DNA from: Mongoliibacter sp.
Lineage (GTDB): Bacteria > Bacteroidota > Bacteroidia > Cytophagales > Cyclobacteriaceae
Length of the DNA: 39,229 nt
Direction of reading: 5' to 3'
Assembly (NCBI RefSeq): GCF_007692705.1
Contig: NZ_REBN01000125.1
Location: 1-39,229 of the forward strand
Shown: in pieces, positions 25,734 to 33,335 of the stretch
How positions within the stretch are numbered: the first letter of the stretch is position 1
Layout: the number at the start of each line of letters is the position of its first letter
Program-made: the position numbers and the translations under genes
The notes under the pieces: generated by a model
Told to the model about the DNA's origin: nothing
What the model saw: only the letters and a program-made list of their open reading frames with translations
The model's database searches: none

Positions 25734-26372
25734 TCACTTCGTTTGTTTATAATTATCATGTAATCCCACTCCAGCCTTAATTTGTTTTTTGTATTTAGCA
25801 ATCCTTGCAATTCGAGTCTTAGCCTGTTTGGGTTGTGAAAAGTGAATATTATATCCTCTTTGCCTACCGGGTGTTAATGAGAAAAAAGCCTTTTTGAAGC
25901 TTGAATCTTCATCAAAAGCCTGTAATAATTCCTCAGGAATGGGTTCAGGATTTTTGACAATTTTCACTTTTTCGCCACTTTTCTCAATGGCTATAGCTTC
26001 CAATATGTAAACTTTCAAAATATCTTTTAATTCATTGATTGAATCAACATCAGAAAACCTGATAAGCCTAGCAGACTGTATATTTCCCTGTTGTTTAAGA
26101 ATTTTATGGGTGTCTTTCATGATAGCTCCCTTAAAGAATCCGATGTTAGCAGAATCTTTTAATGCGTTAACTGTAACTATATTTTTACCATCATATGTGT
26201 ACACCGGTACTCCCCATTTGATTTCTTCTTTCAAACCTGTGTCAAGGACAATCTGTCTCAAGAGTTCAAGTTCCTGCACCCAACTAAGCACTTTGCACTG
26301 TGGTGTTCCTCCATATTTACAGCGCATACAACCGTCAATGAGATATTTATCAATTTTAGGATTCAATTTCAT
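25734..26372 (-). CDS. YdeI/DUF1801 domain protein
   Basis: The 212-residue protein has a cysteine-bearing opening (DGCMRCKYGGTPQCKVLSW, with a C-x2-C-x7-C spacing), a DUF1801/YdhG-like fold (EEIKWGVPVYTYDGKNIVTVNALKDSANIGFFKG) and a C-terminal OmdA/YdeI-like tail (SLTPGRQRGYNIHFSQPKQ, ending KYKKQIKAGVGLHDN). The family is widespread and uncharacterised. No signal or membrane segment is seen, so it is cytoplasmic. The gene is isolated, ending just beside the fasciclin terminator, with the response regulator gene upstream on the same strand about 100 bases away. Confidence 0.85.
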   Translation of the reverse strand: MKLNPKIDKYLIDGCMRCKYGGTPQCKVLSWVQELELLRQIVLDTGLKEEIKWGVPVYTYDGKNIVTVNALKDSANIGFFKGAIMKDTHKILKQQGNIQSARLIRFSDVDSINELKDILKVYILEAIAIEKSGEKVKIVKNPEPIPEELLQAFDEDSSFKKAFFSLTPGRQRGYNIHFSQPKQAKTRIARIAKYKKQIKAGVGLHDNYKQTK

Positions 26373-26471
26373 AACTTAAAAGTTCATCCATTTTCTTAGC
26401 ATCAGTTACTCTTTTTATAGAATTGAAATTCCTGATCTTCTCTTTTAAAACAAAACTGTTTAGGAGACTTT

Positions 26472-26882
26472 TTATTTCATACCCAAAAGTAAACCCTTGA
26501 TCAATTGACAATCCTCAAGGTCAATGGGTTTTTCAAGGTACATTTTTACGGTATTGTATTTTTGACTTTTTTCTTTATCAGACTTTTGAATGGAGGATGT
26601 GGCCATAATGACATTGACCTGGTCAGCAATTTTAAGCTCATCGAGTTTTTCCAGAATTTCCCATCCGTTCATCAATGGCATGTTGATGTCCAATAAAACC
26701 AAAATATACTTGTTTTCACTGACCGTCTTCCTGATAAAATCCAATCCTTCAATTGGATTGTAGAATGAGTATAACTGGTTGGATATATTGCTTTCTGTGA
26801 GCATCAATTCATGGAGGAATAATATTCCCGGTTCGTCATCAATGATGATAATGGGGATATTTGGATCACTTTTCTGCTTCAT
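26472..26882 (-). CDS. Single-domain response regulator (REC only)
   Basis: The 136-residue protein is a bare receiver domain: acidic pair Asp15/Asp16 in IIIIDDEPG, phospho-acceptor Asp65 in VLLDINMPLMNG, Thr95 in VIMATSS and Lys118 in YLEKP. There is no output domain, as in Spo0F or CheY. Its ATG lies inside the 3' end of the upstream propeller-sensor gene (17-base overlap), so the two are translationally coupled and the sensor's DHp domain is the likely phosphoryl partner. All catalytic residues are intact. Confidence 0.93.
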   Translation of the reverse strand: MKQKSDPNIPIIIIDDEPGILFLHELMLTESNISNQLYSFYNPIEGLDFIRKTVSENKYILVLLDINMPLMNGWEILEKLDELKIADQVNVIMATSSIQKSDKEKSQKYNTVKMYLEKPIDLEDCQLIKGLLLGMK

Positions 26883-29544
26883 GTTCCTCCAGTTTTAGAT
26901 TTAATTTCCGAAGAATATGATCAAGTTCTTTTGAACTCATTTCAATTTCTTTTAGAATTTCCTCTTTCGTTTTTTCCACATTCTTAAAATTGTCATAATT
27001 TTTCAGAACTTCAATCATCCCAAGAATTTTCGAAAGCGGACCCCTAAATTGGTGAGACTGCGTCCAAGCAACATCTTCGAGCAATTTGTTGTGTTTTTCC
27101 AAATGGGTCAAAGCCTTCATCAAACTTTGGTTTTTGGCATGGAGGTCAGTGGTCTGTGATTCTATTTTTTGCTGGAGTTCTACCTTTAATCGCTTATTCA
27201 TGATCAGGGTTCTCACCACAAAGCCCATTACGAATACGCAAATCAATGCGAAAATTTTAAACCATATGGTTTGGTAAAAAAATGCATCGACTATAAAATT
27301 GATGGATGTGATTTCAGCGTATTCACCAAACTGTTGGGCCCTTACCTGAAATTCATATTTACCCGGATTTAATCCTGTAAAATAAGCCTGAGTTCTATTT
27401 TCGTTTTCAATCCATTGTGATCCTAATTCTTTGATCCTGTATGCATATTGGATGGAATTGGGTTTGTTAAATTCTATGTTGCCGTACCTGATATTGAAAA
27501 AATTGATTCCTGCTGGAACATGAATATCAGCATCTATAAGCACCTCCTTATTTTCAAAATTCAGTGATTCAATGTAAGGAGGGCTCAGTGTGCTCTTTGT
27601 CCTGATATTTTTAGGATTCACAATTACAGCCCCTTCCATGCTTGGAAAGATTATTTTACCGCTTGAAAGTTTCCAGCCAGAAGGATGAAAACCCCCGTTG
27701 AATTCGTTGTTCAACAAGCCATCTGATTTGTCAAATAGGGTAAATGCTATCCTATGGTTTTCGGCTTTTGATTTCTTCAGATCCATAAGCTGTGCGATGG
27801 ATGTGTTTTGAATACCGTGATTCCCACTCAACCAAATCATACCGTCGTCATCTGGAATCATTTTGAAAATACCTTCAAACTGAAAACCATTTCTCTTTCC
27901 GAAAATACGCATTTCACCATCGGAGAATAAGATCAAACCGTCAGGAGTACCTATCCATAAGTCTCCCTCGGGATCCTCCCAAATTCCTGTTGCCATCTGT
28001 GATGGAGCAAGGTCATATACCGGAAAATGCTTAATAACTTCTTTTTCATTGATTGAAAAAAAGCCGTTGCCATAAGTCCCAAACCATAACAAGCCCTTGG
28101 AGTCCTCCATCCCAAAAATGATTTTAGCATCAATCAATTCCTTTTTTAATTGTAGGGTTTTCAGTGATCCATCAGGGGATAGTTTCTGAAGAATACCATT
28201 GATGGTGCCTATCCAAATATTGTTTTTTGAATCTTTCAGTAGGGAATATATCACTTCTTCCTTAAGGTCAATTTTGTCAAAAAAGCTTTTTTCTATTTTC
28301 AGGGTGTTTAAGTTGATTTTATTAAGACCATTTCCTGTTCCGACAAAAATCTCATCACCTCTCTGGGCCAAGCTCAATACCAAATCATGGCTAAGACCAT
28401 TTTTGGTTGAAAAATGCAGGACTCCCTCTGGAGTGACACGATTCAGCCCGCCTCCCGGGGTCCCCAACCAAAGCCCCTGTCTACTGTCTTCAAATGTAGC
28501 CAGGATAACACTGTGGCTTAATCCTGACTTTTCATCAATGATTTCTAAAGTAGATTGACTGAACCTGGAAATTCCAATCCCTAGTCCGCTTGCCCACAAT
28601 GCCTGTTCATTGTCTTCATAGATGTCCCAAACTTCATTCAAAGCGTTGTTTATATTGGGAAAAGAAATGATCTCTTTACCTTTTACCTTATAAATTCCAT
28701 GGGAACTTGTTCCTACCCACACGCCTTTATCAAGATTTGAATTTTCCAGGGCACTGATCTCTTCGAGACCTAGATCAGCTGGAAATTCCATTTTTTTTAA
28801 ATCACCATCAGTCAAATGGTATAGCCCATGTAATCTTGTACCGATGTAAACATCAAGACTTGGCGTAATCAGAATTGCTTTCACATCTTTTCGCGATAAA
28901 AGCCCATATTCGTGAAAATCCCCTGTGTTTTTATCAAATGTAAAAAAGCCATTTGGCCCCCCAAGTAAAAGGTGGTCACCAAAATCTTCCAACTCTCTGA
29001 TGTAGCCTATTTTCAAGGAATCAGGACGGAATACATCTTTAAATTCATTATCTTGAAACAAGAAAAGGTTTCCGTTTTGTGTTCCTAAAAAAACCTCTCC
29101 CGATGAAGTCTCCGTGATTGCAGTAAACCTGACCGGCCCTAATTCTTTGGGGCTGTTATACACATCTAGTTGATTGAATGATGCATAGACCAGAGCGTTT
29201 GAATTTGCGGCATAGATTCCCCCTGACCGAGCATAGGTCAAGTCATTGAATGTTGGGGTCTGGATATTCGGGTTATTGGTGTGGTTGAAATTTTTGAATG
29301 ACCTGCCATCGAAGCGGACTAATCCTTCTTCGGTAGCCATCCATACAAAGCCGGTTTTGTCCTGCACTGTTCTGAAAACAGTATTCACAGGAAGCCCATT
29401 GGAATTATTCCAATCAGTTCTTACAAAAACGGATTCTTTTTCGACTACATTCCACTGTTGGGAAAAGGAGGTCTTAATAGAAACTAGGGTAAGTGAGCAA
29501 TAAATGAATAATATCCTTTGAAAAAAGGATGTTTTGTTCATCAT
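26866..29544 (-). CDS. Two-component propeller / Y_Y_Y sensor ending after the DHp domain (no ATPase domain)
   Basis: From ATG 29544 (or 29541) the product is about 892 residues: signal peptide (ending SFSQQ), two reg_prop beta-propeller arrays (repeats such as GLPVNTVFRTVQDKTGFVW and VWMATEEGLVRFDG) over residues 30-630, a Y_Y_Y domain (about 670-740), a transmembrane helix (TIWFKIFALICVFVMGFV), a coiled coil and a DHp-type segment WTQSHQFRGPLSKILGMIE with His831. The protein stops about 60 residues after this His. No N, G1, F or G2 box of an HATPase_c domain is present here, or in any frame between the stop and the next gene. The overlapping downstream gene is a receiver protein. The likely role is a membrane sensor that passes a phosphoryl group or conformational signal to that receiver. 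A TTG at 29550 is a less likely start. Confidence 0.85.
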   Translation of the reverse strand: MMNKTSFFQRILFIYCSLTLVSIKTSFSQQWNVVEKESVFVRTDWNNSNGLPVNTVFRTVQDKTGFVWMATEEGLVRFDGRSFKNFNHTNNPNIQTPTFNDLTYARSGGIYAANSNALVYASFNQLDVYNSPKELGPVRFTAITETSSGEVFLGTQNGNLFLFQDNEFKDVFRPDSLKIGYIRELEDFGDHLLLGGPNGFFTFDKNTGDFHEYGLLSRKDVKAILITPSLDVYIGTRLHGLYHLTDGDLKKMEFPADLGLEEISALENSNLDKGVWVGTSSHGIYKVKGKEIISFPNINNALNEVWDIYEDNEQALWASGLGIGISRFSQSTLEIIDEKSGLSHSVILATFEDSRQGLWLGTPGGGLNRVTPEGVLHFSTKNGLSHDLVLSLAQRGDEIFVGTGNGLNKINLNTLKIEKSFFDKIDLKEEVIYSLLKDSKNNIWIGTINGILQKLSPDGSLKTLQLKKELIDAKIIFGMEDSKGLLWFGTYGNGFFSINEKEVIKHFPVYDLAPSQMATGIWEDPEGDLWIGTPDGLILFSDGEMRIFGKRNGFQFEGIFKMIPDDDGMIWLSGNHGIQNTSIAQLMDLKKSKAENHRIAFTLFDKSDGLLNNEFNGGFHPSGWKLSSGKIIFPSMEGAVIVNPKNIRTKSTLSPPYIESLNFENKEVLIDADIHVPAGINFFNIRYGNIEFNKPNSIQYAYRIKELGSQWIENENRTQAYFTGLNPGKYEFQVRAQQFGEYAEITSINFIVDAFFYQTIWFKIFALICVFVMGFVVRTLIMNKRLKVELQQKIESQTTDLHAKNQSLMKALTHLEKHNKLLEDVAWTQSHQFRGPLSKILGMIEVLKNYDNFKNVEKTKEEILKEIEMSSKELDHILRKLNLKLEEHEAEK

Positions 29545-29924
29545 TTTCAAATCTTATTTAACGCTCTAATTATTGAGTGATTTGATCAAAAGTAGATTAT
29601 TTGCCTAAGTATTAAAAGTTATTGTATGGATTAATTCCAAATCATTTTTCGTAGAATTTAATGTGTATTTCATGTATTGAAACAAGTTTTTTATACAATT
29701 TCAAAACAATAGAATATTGCTGGAATTGATTGGCACCAGTGCAGGATTTTGGGTGAAAACTATCTCTCCAAATGGGGAAATTGATCTGATTTCAAATGTT
29801 GATGTATACACATAACTAAAATTTCCCTGATCTACTTACAACTGCACCTAGTCCCTTTATACATTTTGACAATGCGGTTTTAAAAATGTAATTTCCATAA
29901 TATTTTAAGCCAAGTTCCAAGTCT
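29545..29924. other. Divergent promoter region (propeller sensor / Kelch protein)
   Basis: No gene-like frame of useful length is visible in this 380-base AT-rich stretch, which separates two divergent start codons. I saw no clear terminator, operator or repeat. A 17-base motif at 29560-29576 has a one-mismatch copy at 31800-31816, but this is within what chance allows in AT-rich DNA. Confidence 0.5.
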
Positions 29925-30899
29925 ATGAAACCTTTTCTTTTAGCATTTCTTGTATTTACATCCTCCTTTGCTTCTGGGCAGACTGTAGGGGCTAATTGGA
30001 AAAAACTCAAAGCTGCAAACGAGGCTGTTCCTAGACATGAAAACTCCCTGGTGGAATGTGATGGAAAATTTTACGCTTTGGGGGGCAGGGGAGATAGACC
30101 TGTAGAAGCTTTTGATCCCGAAACGAACAAATGGACTGTCCTTGCAGACAGTCCCATGGAATTCCATCATTTTCAGGCGATAACATTCAATAATGAGATT
30201 TATGTTTTAGGGGCCTTTACGGGTCCTTATCCCCACGAAACTCCAATTCCCGAATTTTTGATTTTCAATCCTAAAGATAATACTTGGAGAAAAGGCCCTG
30301 AAATCCCGGAAAACAGGCGCAGGGGATCTGCCGGGGTTTTTACAAGGGGGGATAAAATATACATGGTCTGTGGAATCATCGATGGACATTGGAACGGTTT
30401 TGTTCCTTGGTTTGATGAATATGATACCAAAACAGGGGAGTGGAAGATATTGCCGGATGCCCCCAGGCCGAGGGATCATTTTTCGGCCTCTTTGATAGGA
30501 GACAGGGCTTATGTAGCCGGAGGGAGAACATCTCATGCGGAGATCGGCAAGGTATTAGAGTTGACCATTCCTGAAGTGGATTATTTTGATTTCAATTCCT
30601 ATACATGGTCTACTGTCAAAACTGAGCTGCCCACACCAAGGGGCGGAACTTCAAGTATCGGGAATGATCCTTATCTCTTGGTGATGAATGGAGAAAGTGC
30701 CAATCAGGTTCCGGCACATTCAGAAGTAGAAGTTTTGGATACAAGGGATGAGACTTGGATTCGTTTGCCTGATCTTAACCAGGGGCGCCATGGTACAGGA
30801 GTAGTCTATTGGAAAGGCAAAGTCTATGTCGCGGCTGGCAGTGCTAACCGTGGTGGCGGTCCCGAACTCAATGATATAGAATGCCTAGAGTGGAAGTAA
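29925..30899 (+). CDS. Secreted Kelch-repeat beta-propeller protein
   Basis: The 324-residue product has a Sec signal (MKPFLLAFLVFTSSFASGQ, cleaved about residue 19) and about five or six Kelch repeats, for example FYALGGRGDRPVEAFDPET, KWTVLADSPMEFHHFQAI, YVLGAFTG, RAYVAGGRTSHAEIG and GKVYVAAGSANRGGGPE. It would form a six-bladed propeller for binding a ligand or substrate in the periplasm or outside. There are no catalytic residues that I can place, so no enzyme is implied. It is divergently transcribed from the propeller sensor, sharing a 380-base promoter region, and may be linked functionally. The next plus-strand gene is distant. Confidence 0.88.
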   Translation: MKPFLLAFLVFTSSFASGQTVGANWKKLKAANEAVPRHENSLVECDGKFYALGGRGDRPVEAFDPETNKWTVLADSPMEFHHFQAITFNNEIYVLGAFTGPYPHETPIPEFLIFNPKDNTWRKGPEIPENRRRGSAGVFTRGDKIYMVCGIIDGHWNGFVPWFDEYDTKTGEWKILPDAPRPRDHFSASLIGDRAYVAGGRTSHAEIGKVLELTIPEVDYFDFNSYTWSTVKTELPTPRGGTSSIGNDPYLLVMNGESANQVPAHSEVEVLDTRDETWIRLPDLNQGRHGTGVVYWKGKVYVAAGSANRGGGPELNDIECLEWK

Positions 30900-31002
30900 C
30901 TGAGTTTTTTCAGTCAACATCTGACAGCTTTGATAGTATTTTAATTTCTAAAAATGGATTTAATACAATCCAAACCAGTTGCTCCAATTCTGAAAATGCA
31001 AA

Positions 31003-31027
31003 AAGCCCAACGCAAAGCGTTAGGCTT
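31003..31027 (-). terminator. Terminator of tRNA-Ser
   Basis: On the minus strand, AAGCC-T-AACGC pairs with GCGTT-G-GGCTT across a three-base loop (one mismatch), followed by a T-run (complement of 31000-31004). It starts nine bases downstream of the tRNA 3' end. It may also serve the Kelch gene from the other side. Confidence 0.85.
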
Positions 31028-31035
31028 GGTACTTG

Positions 31036-31124
31036 CAGAGAGTGGGGGATTCGAACCCCCGGTACACTATTACGCGTACGACAGTTTAGCAAACTGCTGG
31101 TTTAAGCCACTCACCCAACTCTCT
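31036..31124 (-). tRNA. tRNA-Ser(GCT)
   Basis: The minus strand folds as a class II tRNA of 89 bases. The acceptor stem AGAGAGT pairs with ACTCTCT; the anticodon loop TTGCTAA presents GCT (complement at 31088-31090); a long variable arm (GTACGCGTAATAGTGTAC) is present and the T arm is CGGGGGTTCGAATCCCCC. The discriminator base is G, as expected for serine, and CCA is not encoded. It reads AGC and AGU serine codons. Confidence 0.97.
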
Positions 31125-31374
31125 GTTTAACCTTAAAGATGATCATCACTCTAAAGTGATGCAAATATAAATGATAAATAAACAATTATACAAGATGTAC
31201 AGCCCTAATTAACGGGCAAATTTACCCTTTTGATTAATAAGAGCTTTAACATCTTGTCTATCAAGAATTAAAAAATTCATTAAAGAAAGTTTTTTTGATA
31301 AGACGGATAAAGATCTTTTTTTCCAAAATGAAAAAACTTCGGTTTTCTTTGGTATTATATAATTGTTAAGTATG

Positions 31375-31400
31375 AAAAATACCCTGTACAGGGTATTTTT
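31375..31400. terminator. Orphan 26-base palindromic terminator
   Basis: AAAAATACCCTGT followed by ACAGGGTATTTTT is a perfect palindrome with T-rich flanks on both strands. It lies in the intergenic DNA after tRNA-Ser and before the 31491 gene, with no protein-coding gene feeding it from either side. It may end a small RNA. Confidence 0.75.
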
Positions 31401-31430
31401 TCTTAATATATATATAGATACTTTTGAGTT

Positions 31431-31461
31431 AATAGAATATATGCCAATCCTTTATTCTATT
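31431..31461 (+). promoter_or_regulatory. Inverted repeat upstream of the 31491 gene
   Basis: AATAGAATA (31431-31439) and TATTCTATT (31453-31461) form a perfect nine-base inverted repeat with a 13-base spacer, ending about 30 bases before the small gene's start. It could be an operator or a 5'-leader hairpin. In AT-rich DNA this is weak evidence. Confidence 0.3.
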
Positions 31462-31490
31462 TCAATCTAAATGTAATACAATACCAAATT

Positions 31491-31769
31491 ATGCTTATCT
31501 CATCCTTACATGGTGTCTTTTCAATCAATATGCATGATGTTGATCATGAAAAATTAATTATTAAATCAAAAAATAAAGAAGCCCTTCAAAGAATTTTTGA
31601 TGAAAAGAGGATTTATGCGATTAATCAGAATAAGTACAAGTTTTGTGTCAGCTTATGCAAACAGGAATTAGCACATATACTCATTATGATGATAAAGGAA
31701 ATTGACTATGCTGATTTCGAAAACTTCATTAACAAAATCAACCTCAATGCTGATCAAGCGTTCGCATAA
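31491..31769 (+). CDS. Small conserved-looking protein of unknown function
   Basis: The 92-residue protein has no signal or membrane helix. The order of features (G-FSI near the start, LIIKSKNKEALQRIF, a Y-K-F-C-V strand, then ELAHILIMMIKEIDYADFENFI) resembles a family of about 80-residue bacterial proteins with a conserved DY.NFK-type ending, but I would not assign it firmly. It has a clean ATG, ordinary codon use and is followed by 249 bases before the PAS protein. It may be unrelated to the PAS gene. The function is unknown. Confidence 0.5.
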   Translation: MLISSLHGVFSINMHDVDHEKLIIKSKNKEALQRIFDEKRIYAINQNKYKFCVSLCKQELAHILIMMIKEIDYADFENFINKINLNADQAFA

Positions 31770-32018
31770 ACCAAATTTTTTGAATTTTATTTTTCAAAGA
31801 ACACTCTAATTATTGATTTTAGCACGAAATCCATTTTTTTTAGTTTATAAATAAAAAATCAATATACGAAATTTTCAATTTTTATTTATTTAAAATAAGA
31901 ATAATATTTTACTATTTTAAATAGCTCAAAACTTTATTTTATATACGACAATTCTTAACTTTAAGCATTCTATTAGGCATACTTGCTTAATGGAGTATGT
32001 TTTATCAATGAAGAGGAT

Positions 32019-33335
32019 ATGTTGAAGGTTAAAGAAATTGAAGCACTGATTCCACAATATTTCAAGCAGTCAGATTTGATATATGTTTGTGTAGTCGATA
32101 TTGAGGGCCAGATATGGTTTTCAAATGAAAAATTCCAAAGACTGTTTGATGCAAAAATAGTTTCTGATTTTGAGCTGAATTTTACTGAATGCCTAAAAGA
32201 CAAGAGCGAATTTGATATCCATGCATTTTTGATTGAAGTGACAGGTAAGCCTAATAGGGGAGAAACAGTTGAATTGAACCACAAAAGTCATCCGGCCAAA
32301 TGGGAATTTACGGTGCTTATGACAAAAGAGGGTGATTTTTCAGGAATTCTTGGAATTGGTTATCCCAAACAAGTGGTCGTCAGTAGTTTTTCTACTGATT
32401 ACACTTTTCCAAAAGACGTTAACCCTGCCACAGACATTTACTTTCAACTCAATCACAAATGGCAAATTCAAAAAGCCAATGAGCTTGCTGAAAAGTTTTT
32501 TGAAATGAAGGAAGATAAACTTCTGGGAAATACAATTTGGCAAATTTATCCCGAAAAGGATATCTACAGATATGCACTTGAATTTAAAAAAGCGAAGGAA
32601 AGCAAGACCATGCGTATTTTTGAGGACTTCAACAGTCTCAATGGTAGATGGTATAAAATATATATACTGCCACGAATATCGGGAATTGATGTCGTTTTTA
32701 AAGATATATCCCAGGTACAGAATCTTTCGGAAGAAATAAAGCAATTGCAGCTTACCCTTCAATCGGTCTTAGAGAGTTCTGAGGAAAGTGTTTTTTTAGT
32801 TGGAAAAGATCTTAAGGTGATAGGTTATAATTCTTCTGCTGAAAAACTGGTGAAACAGCGTTTTAATAAAGATCTGCAGGATGGTGATAAATTCATCAAT
32901 TACCTAATGGAAGAAATTGATGAGGTTTTTTTAAAGGAAGTGGAATCCATATTGAGCGGGAAGTTTAAGTGTTTTGAATTGGCAGTTCCTACGAAGATGA
33001 CAAAAGAAAAAATACTGTATTCTCACAAATTTTTTCCTCTTATTGACAGTCAGGAAAATGTGGTTGGATTTGGTTATGCATGTAAGGACATCAATGACCA
33101 AACAAAACATTCAGATAAAATAAAATCTCAAAATAAGCTGATGAGAGATGTGCTCCATAACCAAAGTACTGTCCTTAGGTCTCCTTTATCCTCAATTTTG
33201 GGGCTTCTTGAGTTGATAGATGACTCTCAATTGGATAAGGAAAATAAAAAATACCTCTCATACCTTAAGGCTTTAGCACAGGATCTGGATAAAATCATCC
33301 GTCAAAATTCTAAAAAGGTTTCCGACTTGGATTAA
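32019..33335 (+). CDS. Three-PAS-domain protein ending in a DHp-like segment without ATPase domain
   Basis: From ATG 32019 the product is 438 residues and cytoplasmic. Three PAS-like segments are seen: about residues 15-115 (LIYVCVVDIEGQIWFSN), 125-235 (IYFQLNHKWQIQKANELAEKF) and 245-365 (SVFLVGKDLKVIGYNSSAEKL). Then comes a helical tail containing LHNQSTVLRSPLSSILGLLE. In relatives this tail carries QSH-x2-R-x-PL with the phospho-His; here Thr384 occupies that place and the nearest His is His380. The protein ends about 55 residues later, without any ATPase box. It is likely a signal-sensing protein that works by binding, not by autophosphorylation. The gene overlaps the convergent lipoprotein gene by four bases. 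A TTG at 31983 would add 12 residues and is less likely as a start. Confidence 0.82.
   Translation: MLKVKEIEALIPQYFKQSDLIYVCVVDIEGQIWFSNEKFQRLFDAKIVSDFELNFTECLKDKSEFDIHAFLIEVTGKPNRGETVELNHKSHPAKWEFTVLMTKEGDFSGILGIGYPKQVVVSSFSTDYTFPKDVNPATDIYFQLNHKWQIQKANELAEKFFEMKEDKLLGNTIWQIYPEKDIYRYALEFKKAKESKTMRIFEDFNSLNGRWYKIYILPRISGIDVVFKDISQVQNLSEEIKQLQLTLQSVLESSEESVFLVGKDLKVIGYNSSAEKLVKQRFNKDLQDGDKFINYLMEEIDEVFLKEVESILSGKFKCFELAVPTKMTKEKILYSHKFFPLIDSQENVVGFGYACKDINDQTKHSDKIKSQNKLMRDVLHNQSTVLRSPLSSILGLLELIDDSQLDKENKKYLSYLKALAQDLDKIIRQNSKKVSDLD

Larger units (their letters stand above)
31125..31490. other. Intergenic region with orphan terminator, no gene assigned
   Basis: This 366-base stretch starts at the tRNA 5' end and reaches the small plus-strand gene. 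It has a small hairpin with CATCACT/AGTGATG arms (about 31146-31163), a stem capped by TTCG (31332-31347), a perfect 26-base palindrome (31375-31400) and a 9-base inverted repeat (31431-31461). No protein-like frame is seen. The palindrome looks like a terminator for an unrecognised transcript on either strand. Confidence 0.5.

Noticed and set aside
26866-29544. Frameshift splitting a normal hybrid sensor kinase into two genes
   Set aside because: The overlap between sensor and receiver genes is only 17 bases, and no ATPase domain can be read in any frame in that place, so a simple frameshift would not restore a hybrid kinase.
29560-29576. 17-base motif shared (one mismatch) with 31800-31816 near two DHp-terminated proteins
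   Set aside because: The motif is in AT-rich intergenic DNA, has different orientation and distance to the two genes, and such matches are expected by chance in a 39 kb window.
30881-31105. Open frame overlapping the tRNA and its terminator on the plus strand
   Set aside because: It runs through the antisense of tRNA-Ser and a hairpin, and the translation resembles no protein.
31983-32018. TTG 31983 as start of the PAS protein
   Set aside because: Only a rare-start codon extends the frame; ATG 32019 is close to the first PAS segment and is the better choice.
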